DNA of 64,000 bases. Origin: Myripristis murdjan (Eukaryota; Chordata; Actinopteri; Holocentriformes; Holocentridae). A program made the position numbers and the translations under genes. The notes beneath the pieces were generated by a model that did not search any database, was not told the DNA's origin, and saw only the letters and a list, made by a program, of their open reading frames with translations. Positions 13,359 through 23,700 of this stretch are shown one piece after another (the first letter of the stretch is position 1; every line of letters starts with the position of its first letter). Location: the NCBI RefSeq assembly GCF_902150065.1, contig NC_043993.1:12310185-12374184 (forward strand), given 5' to 3'.

Positions 13359-15355
13359 TGCAAGATCTTTTTAATGATAACCGGTCAGACTTGAAATTTC
13401 CATTTCATTGTTTTTTCTGATTTGTTTTTTGTGTGTGTTGTGTTGTTATATTTTATTTCCCCCTTCTTAGCCAGGAACGATGATCGAGTGGGGAAATTAC
13501 TGGTAAGGCATATTTTTTTTCTCATTCTGCATTTGTTTTTTTTTTTTTTATATTAGCAGGTCTTCAGGGTTTAATTAAAATTGTTCATATGATACTGAAT
13601 TTGACAGTTTCACAAGATTTCTCCTGGTTATCTGGTTGTAGCAGAGCTGTTGTTATTTTGTATCGTTCAAAAAATCCTTACTACTATATTATTGCCTTTA
13701 CAGATTGTAGAAGATGAGTATGAATTAACGGTATCTCTTGCCAACACAATCTGTGCATGACTCATAAGCATGAGCAGATAAGGATAATTTAAAAAATATA
13801 GCATAATTAACTTATATGATTTTTATTATAAGCTAAATCTAATTAACTTTACAATGACTGGTATTTCACTGGTTAATGCGATCAAATAAAAATGCAAAAA
13901 AAAAAAAATGGAGCATCAAGGTTTGCTGATGTGAAATTATGGATTAGAATATGGGGAAAACAATGTTGCACTTAATGGGGATGGAAATGATTGGGTTATC
14001 AGTGAATGGTAAGTTTAATTTGGACTTCAGTGTCCACCAGATTGAGCTCGTAATTGAAATAGCACAGCTCCTCAATAACAAACTTACGTAGTTGATTTTT
14101 ATCATGTGACGTAACTGTGGCTGTGCTCTGCAGGGCTCGTGCCATCGAGTTTCGCCAGCAGAACCACGAGGCAGTGGGAGGCTTTTTCTCACAGATTGGA
14201 AGTCTCTACATGGTTCACCACCTATGGGGTAAGCAGGAGTCCCTGTAGAATATCTTATAGCCCTTTTCCATTAGTATCTACTCGGCTCGACTCAGCTCGA
14301 CTCGGCTCGACTCTACTCGCCTCGACACGGTTTAGGTGGTTTTCCATTACAGTTGAGTAGCACCTCGCCGTGGGTGGAGTCGTCTTAGCAAGGCGGCGCA
14401 CCGTCCAGCTCCCTCTGGATTCTTTGGGCCGCCACCAAGCTCAGAAAAGTCTCCACGTCTTTATTTGACCGCGGTCGCGGTTTGCTTGCCACTTTCCGGC
14501 TTTGACAACTTCACTGACGATCAATGCGCACGGCCGCTGTTGCCGTTTTTTTTTTTTTTTTTTTTTTAAATGTCGGGTTTTGTTTTCGTGCGGGAGTCGC
14601 TCTCGTCGCTCCCTGTCCAATCAGTTGCCTGCACGGCGTTAACGTCACATTTTCAGCTCGACTCAGCTCGCTTGGAACCCCGGCTGAGTAGGTGCTAAAA
14701 TGGGACCTGCTAGCAGGTACTACGACCTAATGGAAAAGCTCTTAAACCGAGTAGAGTCGAGCCGAGTCGAGCTGAGTCGAGCTGAGTAGGTACTAGTGGA
14801 AAAGGGGCATTAGTGTTAGTAGAGGAAAAGATGAGGAATGGGTTACTTAACAGTGAATATTCACCTGAATGGTTGTCTGTTTACGCTGTAGATTTTGTTG
14901 CATCTCTGATGGCATTTGGACTTTTTTTTTCTTTCTAAATTTACGTCCAGGGAACATATACATTTTATATCATGAAAAATTGATTGATAAAGTTTAGCCA
15001 AAAGGTATAAAATTATCATTCTTCTAAGCATAAGTTTGATCACATTTGATATGAGCAAAAAGTCAGTTTGTCTTCCACTTAAATGTAGGCCTGAATAGTT
15101 AAATGAAATATTGAAATTGCATTGAGGCCCAGTGCAATATCCAAATTGCAAAAGTTCTATTTTTTTTTTTTTTTTTAATTAAAGTGTGACAAATTACCAT
15201 TATAAATGAAGCATTGTGATACTTCTTTGTGGAGATCCCCTGGTCTACAAATCATTTTCCCCAGACATAAGAAAACATGTTTGGTTTGTTTCGTACAGAT
15301 CCCAGCAAAAATCTTTTAAATTGTGTTTTTTTTTTTGTGCGTGTGTGTGTGCGTG

Positions 15356-15413
<58 letters not shown>

Positions 15414-16492
15414 TAAAATTATAATCCAAAAATAATCATTCCTGCTAAAACTGTGTATTATACCAAAATTGCTGTCAAAATACTTGTAATATAATTTCAC
15501 CATAACTATGCCCTGAATTAAAGCAAGCAACATTATCCATTTTGTTTTCATGTCAGCTTACAAAGACCTTCAGTCAAGAGAAGACACCAGAAACGCAGCC
15601 TGGCAGCATGAAGGGTGGGACGAGGTGGTATATTACACAGGTAAGTCTGTTCTCTGTTTTTTTTTGCTGCCTCATCCTCAATCCCTTTTAGGCTTGGGCA
15701 GCATCTATTTTTTCATATCTTCCTGATATTTTACTAGGGTGTATGATGGTATTTATGTGTACAAACAAACAAAAATGTAAAAGCTGATCTGCTGGTGATA
15801 GAAGTCATTGTAGCGTGTGTGACATTGTCTCGTCTACAATGCTGTGTGTCTAATATGCAGCCTACTACAAGACAAGTCTTGCAGGGTTTAAATCCTTGTG
15901 GCTCATTGAACAATGCATGGGAAATAAGAGCCGGTCTTCCAGAGATTCAGCGTACCTTGCTGCAGGAGGACGCAATGACAGTGCTGGCACAGCGGAGATG
16001 ATGTTCAGGTGGTGGCGGCGGCAGAATGGCTGTTGAATAAAGTCATATGGCTACTGAACTGCTTTGGTAGTTGGAACAAGTCATCTCAGATAATGTGTTT
16101 TAGGTGATTTTTTTTTTTTTTTTTACTAGTCCTGTAATGTTATCCCCACCATCTCTCTCAGCTCAGCAGCCTGTTCCATGAGAATGACCTCTGGTGGTGT
16201 GTGCTGTGCACTACAATACATTACCTCAATACAGCATCTCCCTGTCAGTTTAATAGAAACAGGAGCATCTGTATGTTTGACAGTATTGAAAATCATATCT
16301 TCAGGATTTCTAAATACCCTGGTATACCATAATACCTAAGCCTAATCCCTTTCTAATGTTTTATCCACATGAAAGAAAGGCATTAAAATCTGATACTGTA
16401 ATAATTGTTCTCTTAATTTTCCTCCAGTTCCTCTTATTCAGCACATGGAGTCGAGAATAATGATTCCCATGAAGAGCTCACCCTTGAAGTAA
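8256..16492 (+). CDS. nipsnap2: NIPSNAP2 (GBAS) mitochondrial protein
   Basis: NIPSNAP family protein. The family is known at the mitochondrial surface and matrix, where NIPSNAP1/2 act as mitophagy 'eat-me' signals. Ten exons splice in consistent phase: 8256-8347, 9934-10073, 10272-10317, 10459-10553, 12268-12338, 13044-13184, 13471-13502, 14134-14228, 15557-15640 and 16428-16492. They encode 286 aa, the same length as human NIPSNAP2. The first ~30 residues are basic and uncharged-rich, as expected of a mitochondrial presequence. Family blocks are [76 protein letters not shown] and [14 protein letters not shown] at the C-terminus. These span the two ferredoxin-like NIPSNAP domains. The start ATG sits in a G-rich context (aagATGg) within a CpG-rich exon. 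Introns 8 and 9 hold DNA transposons; introns 6 and 8 hold dinucleotide repeats. A poly(A) site is not obvious; ATTAAA at 17163 is a weak candidate. Confidence 0.96.
8444..8540. promoter_or_regulatory. GCTAGC/GCTAAC cluster at nipsnap2 5' end
   Basis: A run of overlapping GCTAGC, GCTAAC and CTAGCTAG copies about 100-190 bases after the first nipsnap2 exon, for example gctagctagctaacgctaaag and gctagctagctaggctagc. The motif recurs near other gene starts in the window. Function unknown. Confidence 0.4.
13203..13356. repeat. (TG)n and (CA)n microsatellites in nipsnap2 intron 6
   Basis: A (TG)10 tract at 13203-13222 starts 19 bases after the exon 6 donor, and a (CA)16 tract lies at 13325-13356. 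The opposite orientations on one strand could form an intrastrand hairpin in the transcript. Confidence 0.85.
14258..14809. mobile_element. fold-back DNA element, PIF/Harbinger-like, with decamer-repeat arms
   Basis: Two long inverted arms open with TAGCCCTTTTCCATTAG at the left and close with the complement of TGCCCCTTTTCCACTAG at the right. Each arm holds tandem copies of a ~10-bp unit (CTCGACTCGG/CTCGACTCAG). TTA lies directly outside both ends (14255-14257 and 14810-14812), which fits a 3-bp TWA target duplication. The centre (about 14340-14690) is GC- and CpG-rich with no transposase frame, so it is non-autonomous. It lies in nipsnap2 intron 8, 30 bases after the exon 8 donor. Confidence 0.75.
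15337..15410. repeat. (GT)n microsatellite
   Basis: About 74 bases of GT with a few GC interruptions, inside nipsnap2 intron 8, preceded by a T run. Confidence 0.9.
15689..16344. mobile_element. hAT-like non-autonomous DNA transposon
   Basis: The left end TAGGCTTGGGCAGCAT and the right end ATAATACCTAAGCCTA form short imperfect inverted termini. An identical 8-mer, ATCCCTTT, flanks the element at 15681-15688 and 16345-16352, as expected of an 8-bp hAT target-site duplication. No transposase frame is visible in the 656 bp. It lies in nipsnap2 intron 9. Confidence 0.78.
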
Positions 16493-18838
16493 CCCCTCAC
16501 CCACCAACGCCAAGGGGACGTTCAACAAACTCAACAACCACAGCGACTACCACACTGATCCATAGAGTGTAACCAACTATCGGGAGTGTGCACTGCCAGG
16601 GATTTCAGAGCAACATCAACATGTAATTTCAGTTTCTTTGTTTTCTTCTTTCTTGATTTCTTTATTCCCCTTTTCTGTGTGGGCCTAGATTGTCTTACTG
16701 CAGGTGATATTGTCAAAATTACTATCACAGAATTACTATCACAGACTATCTGTTACAGCAGTCAAATTGTTACTGATCCATAAATGTGCTGTGTAGATGA
16801 AACATTTGATGCTCTCCTCCTCTTCACTGTCTCCATCAAGGGTCAGATTATAAGAGACTTGTCTGATGTTTTTTTTTTTCCCCCTGAAGATCTAAAAACC
16901 ACTTAGACTGCTGTTTTTGGTTATTGAGATACCGGGCAGGGTGTGACTAGGATGTTTTAGTAATTTTAGTGCAAGTTAAAGGGGCTAGAAACCAGATTTT
17001 CCAAAATCTCTTGGAAAAATTTGATTGTCTTTTATAAAACTATCTTATGAAGCAAAGCTGAAATGTGCTGCATGTGACTTTTCTTACACATCAATTTTAG
17101 CCCTGATAGTTGCACTAACAATTATGACAAATGCTTTCAAATCCCGCCTCCAGTATTTCACAATTAAAACAGCCCAAGGCTGTTTTGGATCAACAAAACT
17201 CTCAGTTCCTTAGTTCTTTTTTTTTTTTTCTTTTTTTTTTTTTCTATAAATTGGATGAGTTTCTTAAGAGTGTTAATTGTCAGCTGCAGGGTGATGGTCA
17301 GTTTTTGAAAGACTAGTATGTTTACAGATGAAAGATTTAGTGCTCTATAATGCAGCTGAGTTGATTCTGCTGAGTTGATCTTGATCCAGTCCACTGATTC
17401 TTATTCGTAATTGTGGTTCAGAATCAGTTTATGGATAAAAGGAGTTATAACTACATTGTTACCAGGACAAACAGAAGTTGAGGTTCACAAGCACACGTGC
17501 AGGTGCAGTCCTGTCGTGGATGTTCCCGTGGGAAGAGGGGAACTTCTCTGGATCTCCAGTAGGAGTCCTGTTGCAGCCTTTGTGTCTTCTGTGAAACTGA
17601 CCACATCTCCAGGTTGTTTGCTAATTTTGAGATCGTGACACTTCTGACTCCTGCAACAATGGAGAGGAGGCTAAGAGGATTGTTGATAAATGTTACAAAA
17701 AAAAAATGTTTTTGACATAAGGAAAACCAATCAGGACCTACAAACTGCTGTACATTGACCAGTAGGCTTATCCCTATATCATCAGTCATTAAATGTAATG
17801 CCAACCGGGTGGCTGTGTGCTATAACTGAGATGAATGTGTTTTTTTTTTTTTTTTTTTTTTTTTTAATGGTCGATTGTAGATAAAACATAGTGGGCTTAT
17901 TGGCCAAGACAGAGATACGGTTAATCATTTATTTGTAAATGAGGTGGGGAATTCTAAATCTATCATGTGTTGATAAACAGGTGGACAGGAGAAGAATATC
18001 TCTATGGTAAATGTGAAATGCAGTGCTTTAATAAGATTAGTTGTACATATTGAAGTAAACTTCGGATGAAAATGGAAAAAGTGTGTTTTGTTTTTTTTTC
18101 CTTATACTAAATAAGATGTTAGGATGACTCAGGGTTCTCAATGGCTTTTTGTGGCGTTCTCTGAGATTTGGACATGGTTCTGACCTTTTAATCCACCCGT
18201 TCATGACGGAGAAGGGAACATGAACATCCTGAAAGGTGCAGGACCAAAAAATATTTTGAAAGTGCCCGCACACTGAAGGTCTTTTTCCTTGGCAGATTTA
18301 ATGTGATTAGTGACATTCAAACTCCAAAGAGGCAAAAACTTCAGTGTGCAGACTTTCTCTGCATTCATCCGCCTACACAAGCAGAGCTGTCCAGATATTT
18401 CGATTATGGATGCACAGTATTTAATTTGTTGCTGATATTCCAACTCTTTGGCCGATTGCTGATACCAATTTAATGTGCATATATTTTGTCAAGTAATTGC
18501 AGATAACATCAAGTCTCTCTTGCAGTGGAATTAACATATGCCTTTTCTTATAGTGCCTCAAATTCTGTAGCAGCTCAGGTTTCTTAGTTGGAGTCAGTCA
18601 TGACGAAAACCAAACATGTTCAACACAGTCAACAAGATAAATAGAGAAAATAAGCACAACACTTAGTCCCACACTAAGTGTTGGTGAATTGGCTCTTTGC
18701 TGCAAACTCATCTGATGTGTTTCTCCCAAAGGAAACTCCACTTCAGGATGAGAAAGCTAGGAAGGCTGTTTTTTTTATTCATACGTTTTATTCATTGATG
18801 AGGTTTTTATTTTTAAGACAGAAAATATATCCTGATCT

Positions 18839-18869
<31 letters not shown>

Positions 18870-20589
18870 TATATATTTGGTTACACACACGTTTCACATA
18901 ATGTTTTTGCATCTTTCCTTAACTGTATTAGAGGGTTAAATTAACACATTTAATATAATCTTGTGTCAAGCAGTTTGTACTTTTGCCTCATGTGCATCTT
19001 TTGATTTTAAAAACAAAATTTCATTGGTTTAAATAAAAATAAAGACCAGTTTGGCAGGTTGCAGATTGGTGCAGTAAAGGTGAGCCACTCATCATTTGTT
19101 TGCCTGCTCTGCCATTGCTTGCTTCACGTCGTCAGTCACCTCATTATCACCAACAGGGGTCTCGAGTACAGAGACGAGTCTATTGTGTCTGGCTGCTGCA
19201 GCTGAAAGGCTGCCTGCTTTTCTCAGGATAAATGTGTCAGCCCATCCGTGAAAATGCTGAACACAACACAGCGGTGTAATGTGGAGGCTCAGACACATTC
19301 CTCAAACACTAAACTAAACAAGACATAGTCCAGGTCAGGACGACGCCGGAATTCATTTACACATCCTGGAGAAATGTTAGTGTACAAGTTTGGAAGTGAA
19401 TCAGTCGTGTGGCACGTTTAAATTCAATAGATGACTGAGGAAAAACAACGTTTCCTGACGGGATTTGAGGCGAGTCCTGTGTGGATTATTATGTATCACT
19501 GTCCGTCATCCCGTCAGAGGAAATCTTTAGGTTTAAACAACACGGGATCTTGTGATTGACAAAAGCCTCAACCAATCACATACTGCGCCTAGTGACGATG
19601 TTTGTGACGTAACCTGGCCAATCGGCGCGCCGGGTAAGCTCTGGGGTGTTCGCTGATGCCTCGTTCAGGTGATATCGGAAATCTAAAAACTTTCGGCTGA
19701 GCGCACTTGTGCGACCCGACAGGACTTCGGCCAGGACCGTGCGAGGGTATATAATACAGTAATTACCCGTGTAACTTACTACATCAGTGACCTTTTCCAT
19801 TTACAATGAAGGTAAAATAAAACAAAAAAGACATACACCAATGGATTTTATTTGACTTAAGTCAGTTTAAGTGATTTACCTAAATGTGACGTTTAAGGAG
19901 CAGGGAAACCTTTTCAGTTGATAGTTAAAAATGATGCACTTTACTTTTCAGTGTCATTGTTTGGTGCTGTATGTAGCACTGACTCGTGTTTCTGTTCTCA
20001 GGTGTTGCTCGGTTAATTTTATATTTAGTAATTCAGTCAAAATAATTAGGCTACATGCCTTATGCACATTTTCTTTTCCTTATTTTTAACCGCTGCAATA
20101 CAACTTATTTGTTGATTTAGCCACTTCTTGCATGGTTCATTTAATATATTTTCTGAATAAAACGACGTGGCATCTTGTTTTTACTGTGCAATAATCTAGA
20201 GGGAGTTGACAAAAATTCAGTAGTCCAGTATTTCTGTGTAGTGAATGTAGGTAGGCCTAGATTTTTTTTTAAACATGTGCTCAATTTCTCATTTCTGTAA
20301 TTATTGTTGTAATATTTTAGCATTAGTAGATTTAATGCACATATCTATACATAATGCACATAGTTTTTTTTTATTAGCAATTTCTAAGGCATATATTTTT
20401 ATGTTTCTTATATTTTCTATTTATTTTTCATATAAATTATATATAATTCTGCTCTCGAGAATTTGAGCAGCTGCAGCTGACCAAATTTCCCCTCGGGAAT
20501 CACTCAGGTATTTCTGATTGTTATTCTGAAAAGCACTTGAGTCACTTTTACAGTCTCTGAAGCTCCATTGTCCGAGGTTAGCGCGGGTG
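16493..20589. other. intergenic between nipsnap2 and cct6a
   Basis: This is where PSPH lies in human, but no phosphoserine phosphatase sequence is seen on either strand. Contents: probable nipsnap2 3' UTR to about 17.2 kb; T runs at 17218-17242 and 17840-17865; a poly(A) tract at 18839-18865; and an 11-bp perfect inverted repeat (GCACACTGAAG) at 18268-18278/18339-18349. A fragment at 18400-18475 has wording of a common fish inverted-repeat element (gatgcacagtattt...ggccgattgctgatacc). A promoter-like patch lies near 19.6 kb. Confidence 0.55.
19565..19812 (+). promoter_or_regulatory. promoter-like patch without an obvious gene
   Basis: Within 250 bases, on the + strand: an ACCAATCA CCAAT box (19571), a CRE-like TGACGTAA (19605-19612), a second CCAAT box next to GC-rich GGCGCGCC (19616-19633) and a TATATAA box (19748). 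ATGAAG follows directly before gtaaaat (19806). It lies ~1 kb upstream of cct6a. It could be a distal cct6a promoter, the promoter of an unseen transcript, or chance. Confidence 0.35.
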
Positions 20590-20726
20590 AGTGAAGGCAT
20601 CACGGGCACACGTGTTGGAGCCTTCTGGAAGCCGACACCCCTTCTCGAGAGCGTCGGACAGCGAGCAGACGACACTCCCGACCCGCGCTAGTTTTTCGCC
20701 CCGTTCGCCGGCTGTGCTGCTCCACC
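20590..20726 (+). promoter_or_regulatory. cct6a proximal promoter/5' UTR
   Basis: GC- and CpG-rich sequence directly upstream of the cct6a start codon. It contains the inverted heat-shock-element half-sites TTCTGGAA (20623-20630) and a second nearby TTC..GAG, which would fit HSF control known for chaperonin genes. The exact start of transcription cannot be read from sequence. Confidence 0.4.
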
Positions 20727-23700
20727 ATGGCTGCGGTGAAAGCTCTGAACCCCAAAGCGGAGGTAGCGAGGGCCCAGGCCGCCCTGGCAGTGAACATCAG
20801 TGCGGCGCGGGGACTCCAGGACGTGCTGAAAAGTAACCTGGGACCCAAAGGCACCATGAAAATGTGAGCGCCCCGTGCCCCGAGCAGCAGCAGCACGCGC
20901 GACGCCAGCGGAACCTTTTGTTAAGCACGCCTGCTAAAGCTAACGTGCTAGCGCGCTAACCAGCTTAGCATTAGCACGAGGCTGTGTGCGCAAGTAGAAG
21001 CTATAGTCACTGCTGTTGCCTCTTCATGATGTTTTTACGCATGATTCAGTGAGCCAAGCGTTTCAGTTGTTTTCTGGTGTTAAGTTTATAAAGTAGAAGA
21101 CATTAAAGTCATCCCGTCGAGGCCTCCAGTCGCTCACCGGATAGCGGATCTCCCCGGCACACGTTGCCCTGCATTGTCATCGTCAGGATCCGTGTGACAG
21201 TCTGCAAGCTAGCGTAAAATGACAGCATTAGTTAGCACACTGCTAATTAAAATTGTAAGACAGAGTTAACTCACAGTATGAGGGTCTGTCTTTATTGATT
21301 TGACGCACCTTGCGAGTGTTTTAGTTTAATTTAATGTTAGCATATCCCTTAAGGGCCGGGGAAATATTTCATGCTGCACACGGAAGTTCATTGAGATAAT
21401 GCTACATAATCTGACAGCCCTTACAATTTAGTGCGTGAACAGCAGATTAACATGTCACACGTCAACGGTCTATATCGTCCACATTGACTAAAGTAATTTT
21501 TTTTATTCATGGCTGGCCAGCATCAGTATTTGAGCTGCAGGTTGTAGCGAGCCGTCTGACTTCACTCTGCTCATGTGATTAACCCGTTGCTGCCCGTCTC
21601 CACCCGCAGGCTCGTGTCTGGCGCCGGGGACATAAAGCTGACCAAAGATGGCAACGTCTTGTTACACGAGATGGTAAGAAGGTGCTCAGCTGTGAGATTA
21701 ACCCTCCTTTGACATTTTACTAGGTCCTTGATTTAGTATTGAATAGATGCAGTTGTAACCACACCCCTATTGTGTGTGTGTGACTGTGTTGAAGATAATA
21801 AACTGTTGACATACATGACAAATACTGTCTAAAACACAGGATTAAGTATAAATAAAATGATTAACATTGGACCTGACGCTCTATGCCTTCTAGAACAGTG
21901 GACATGCTTATGTGTGGGACAAAATTTAATTCCTCTATTTCTGCCAGATATTTCAATTAGCAATATGATATACAATATGATAATCAGTTTACACAGATTT
22001 AAAATTTTAAAAGTGTGGCAACAGTAAAAATTAAGCATTCGTCAAAAAACAGCATCATAATACTAAATGGTCATACAAAAAGTAGTTACTTCACAAAGTA
22101 TTTTATTGATCAGGACAGATTTCTTTATTGTCATTGCACAAGGTAGAACAAAATTCAGTAGCAATCCTGCTGATGGTGCATTCACACATTTGCCATTAAA
22201 AATAGAGTTCAAACTAAAACAGAAAATAGTAAAAAACTTAAAACTAAGAATTAAACTAAAGAGCCATTTCAGATGTTATATGTATAAGTAAAATATAAAA
22301 ATATTTGTAAAGATGTTTTCTGTAACCTATAAAAACAAGATATAAACAATATAATCAAAATTGTTTATATCTTTTGTTTATGGGTGTGCAGAAAACACAG
22401 ACAAATCACTGTGTTAAGCTGTATGAAAAAAATTTAAAATATGCTGCATCATCTGTTTTGACACTGCTTGAACATCGTGTCGAAGTGTAGTGACAGTGAA
22501 AATTGAACATTCTTCAAAAAACAACATAATACCCATTGGGCATAGAAAATGGAGTTACTTCACAAAATGTTTTTTGGATCAGAACAGACCAGTCTGATAT
22601 TGTCCATATCGTTTCATTTTGAGATATTAATAACACACATGTTCATATCTAGATACCAGTATATCATTCAGCCTTACAAACATTTGAAGCTCTCCACTGC
22701 ATGGATTTATTTTCATCCTGGTGTTTTCACATGCTGCTCAAGAAAACAGCCCAAGGATGCAAACTGTAACTCCCCCAGTCTCCTTTATCTCTGATCAGCT
22801 GCGGTGTCTCTGATCTGGAGCTGTACCTCTAGCAGGAGGTGCAGTTCACTCAACAATGCACGACTCTGTTCCTTCACTGGACAAATGTACAAGAGCAACA
22901 TCACATGATAAGGAAACATTTGTAATTAATTTGTTTTCCATGAAAAAAACTGTTCGCCTGTCACGCACACTTAGGATTAGTACTTGACTGCTGTCATGAA
23001 GACAGCACTGTTGTTGTTGCAGTTAAATTTGAAGTGTTTTTCTTCTTGCTCCCTCTCAGCAAATTCAGCACCCCACAGCATCACTCATTGCCAAGGTGGC
23101 CACAGCGCAGGATGACATCACGGGAGACGGGACCACCTCCAACGTCCTCATCATCGGCGAACTCCTGAAGCAGGCTGACCTCTACGTGTCCGAGGTGAGA
23201 GGGCAAGGGCTGCTTCCTCCTACACTCCTACACTCGTTAGTCAGTGTGTTGATCTCTGCCAGGATGCAGAACACTTCTGTGCACCTGAATGGCCTTTTGA
23301 GCATGACATTTTATACATGTGCTTTATTTACTCCAAACAGGGAAATTGTTGTAGCAGGTTGTCCAAACATTGCACAGAATTAATAGTAGGCTACACAAAA
23401 TATACTTATCAACACTAGAGGAGAGAAATGTATATCTTTTGACAAAGTAGCTCAACACAAAGAATACAAGAAAAAGAAATACACGAGTAGTACAAACTAA
23501 ATAATAAAATGTATCTATAGAATATATACAGCTTTCACCCTCGAACCTTCACATAGACTATACGTATAATGAAATGTGTCTGCAGAATATCTATAGAATA
23601 AATTGTGTGTATGTATATATTTTTGTAGATAGATATACACATATATAGATATGTAGATGGGTATATAGATGTATAATAGATGTAGACTGAGGTATAAGTT

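Noticed and set aside
19092-19298. Minus-strand frame ending VGDNEVTDDVKQAMAEQANK
   Set aside because: The C-terminal part looks protein-like, but the rest does not, no splice partner is convincing and I know no matching family; kept only as a note.
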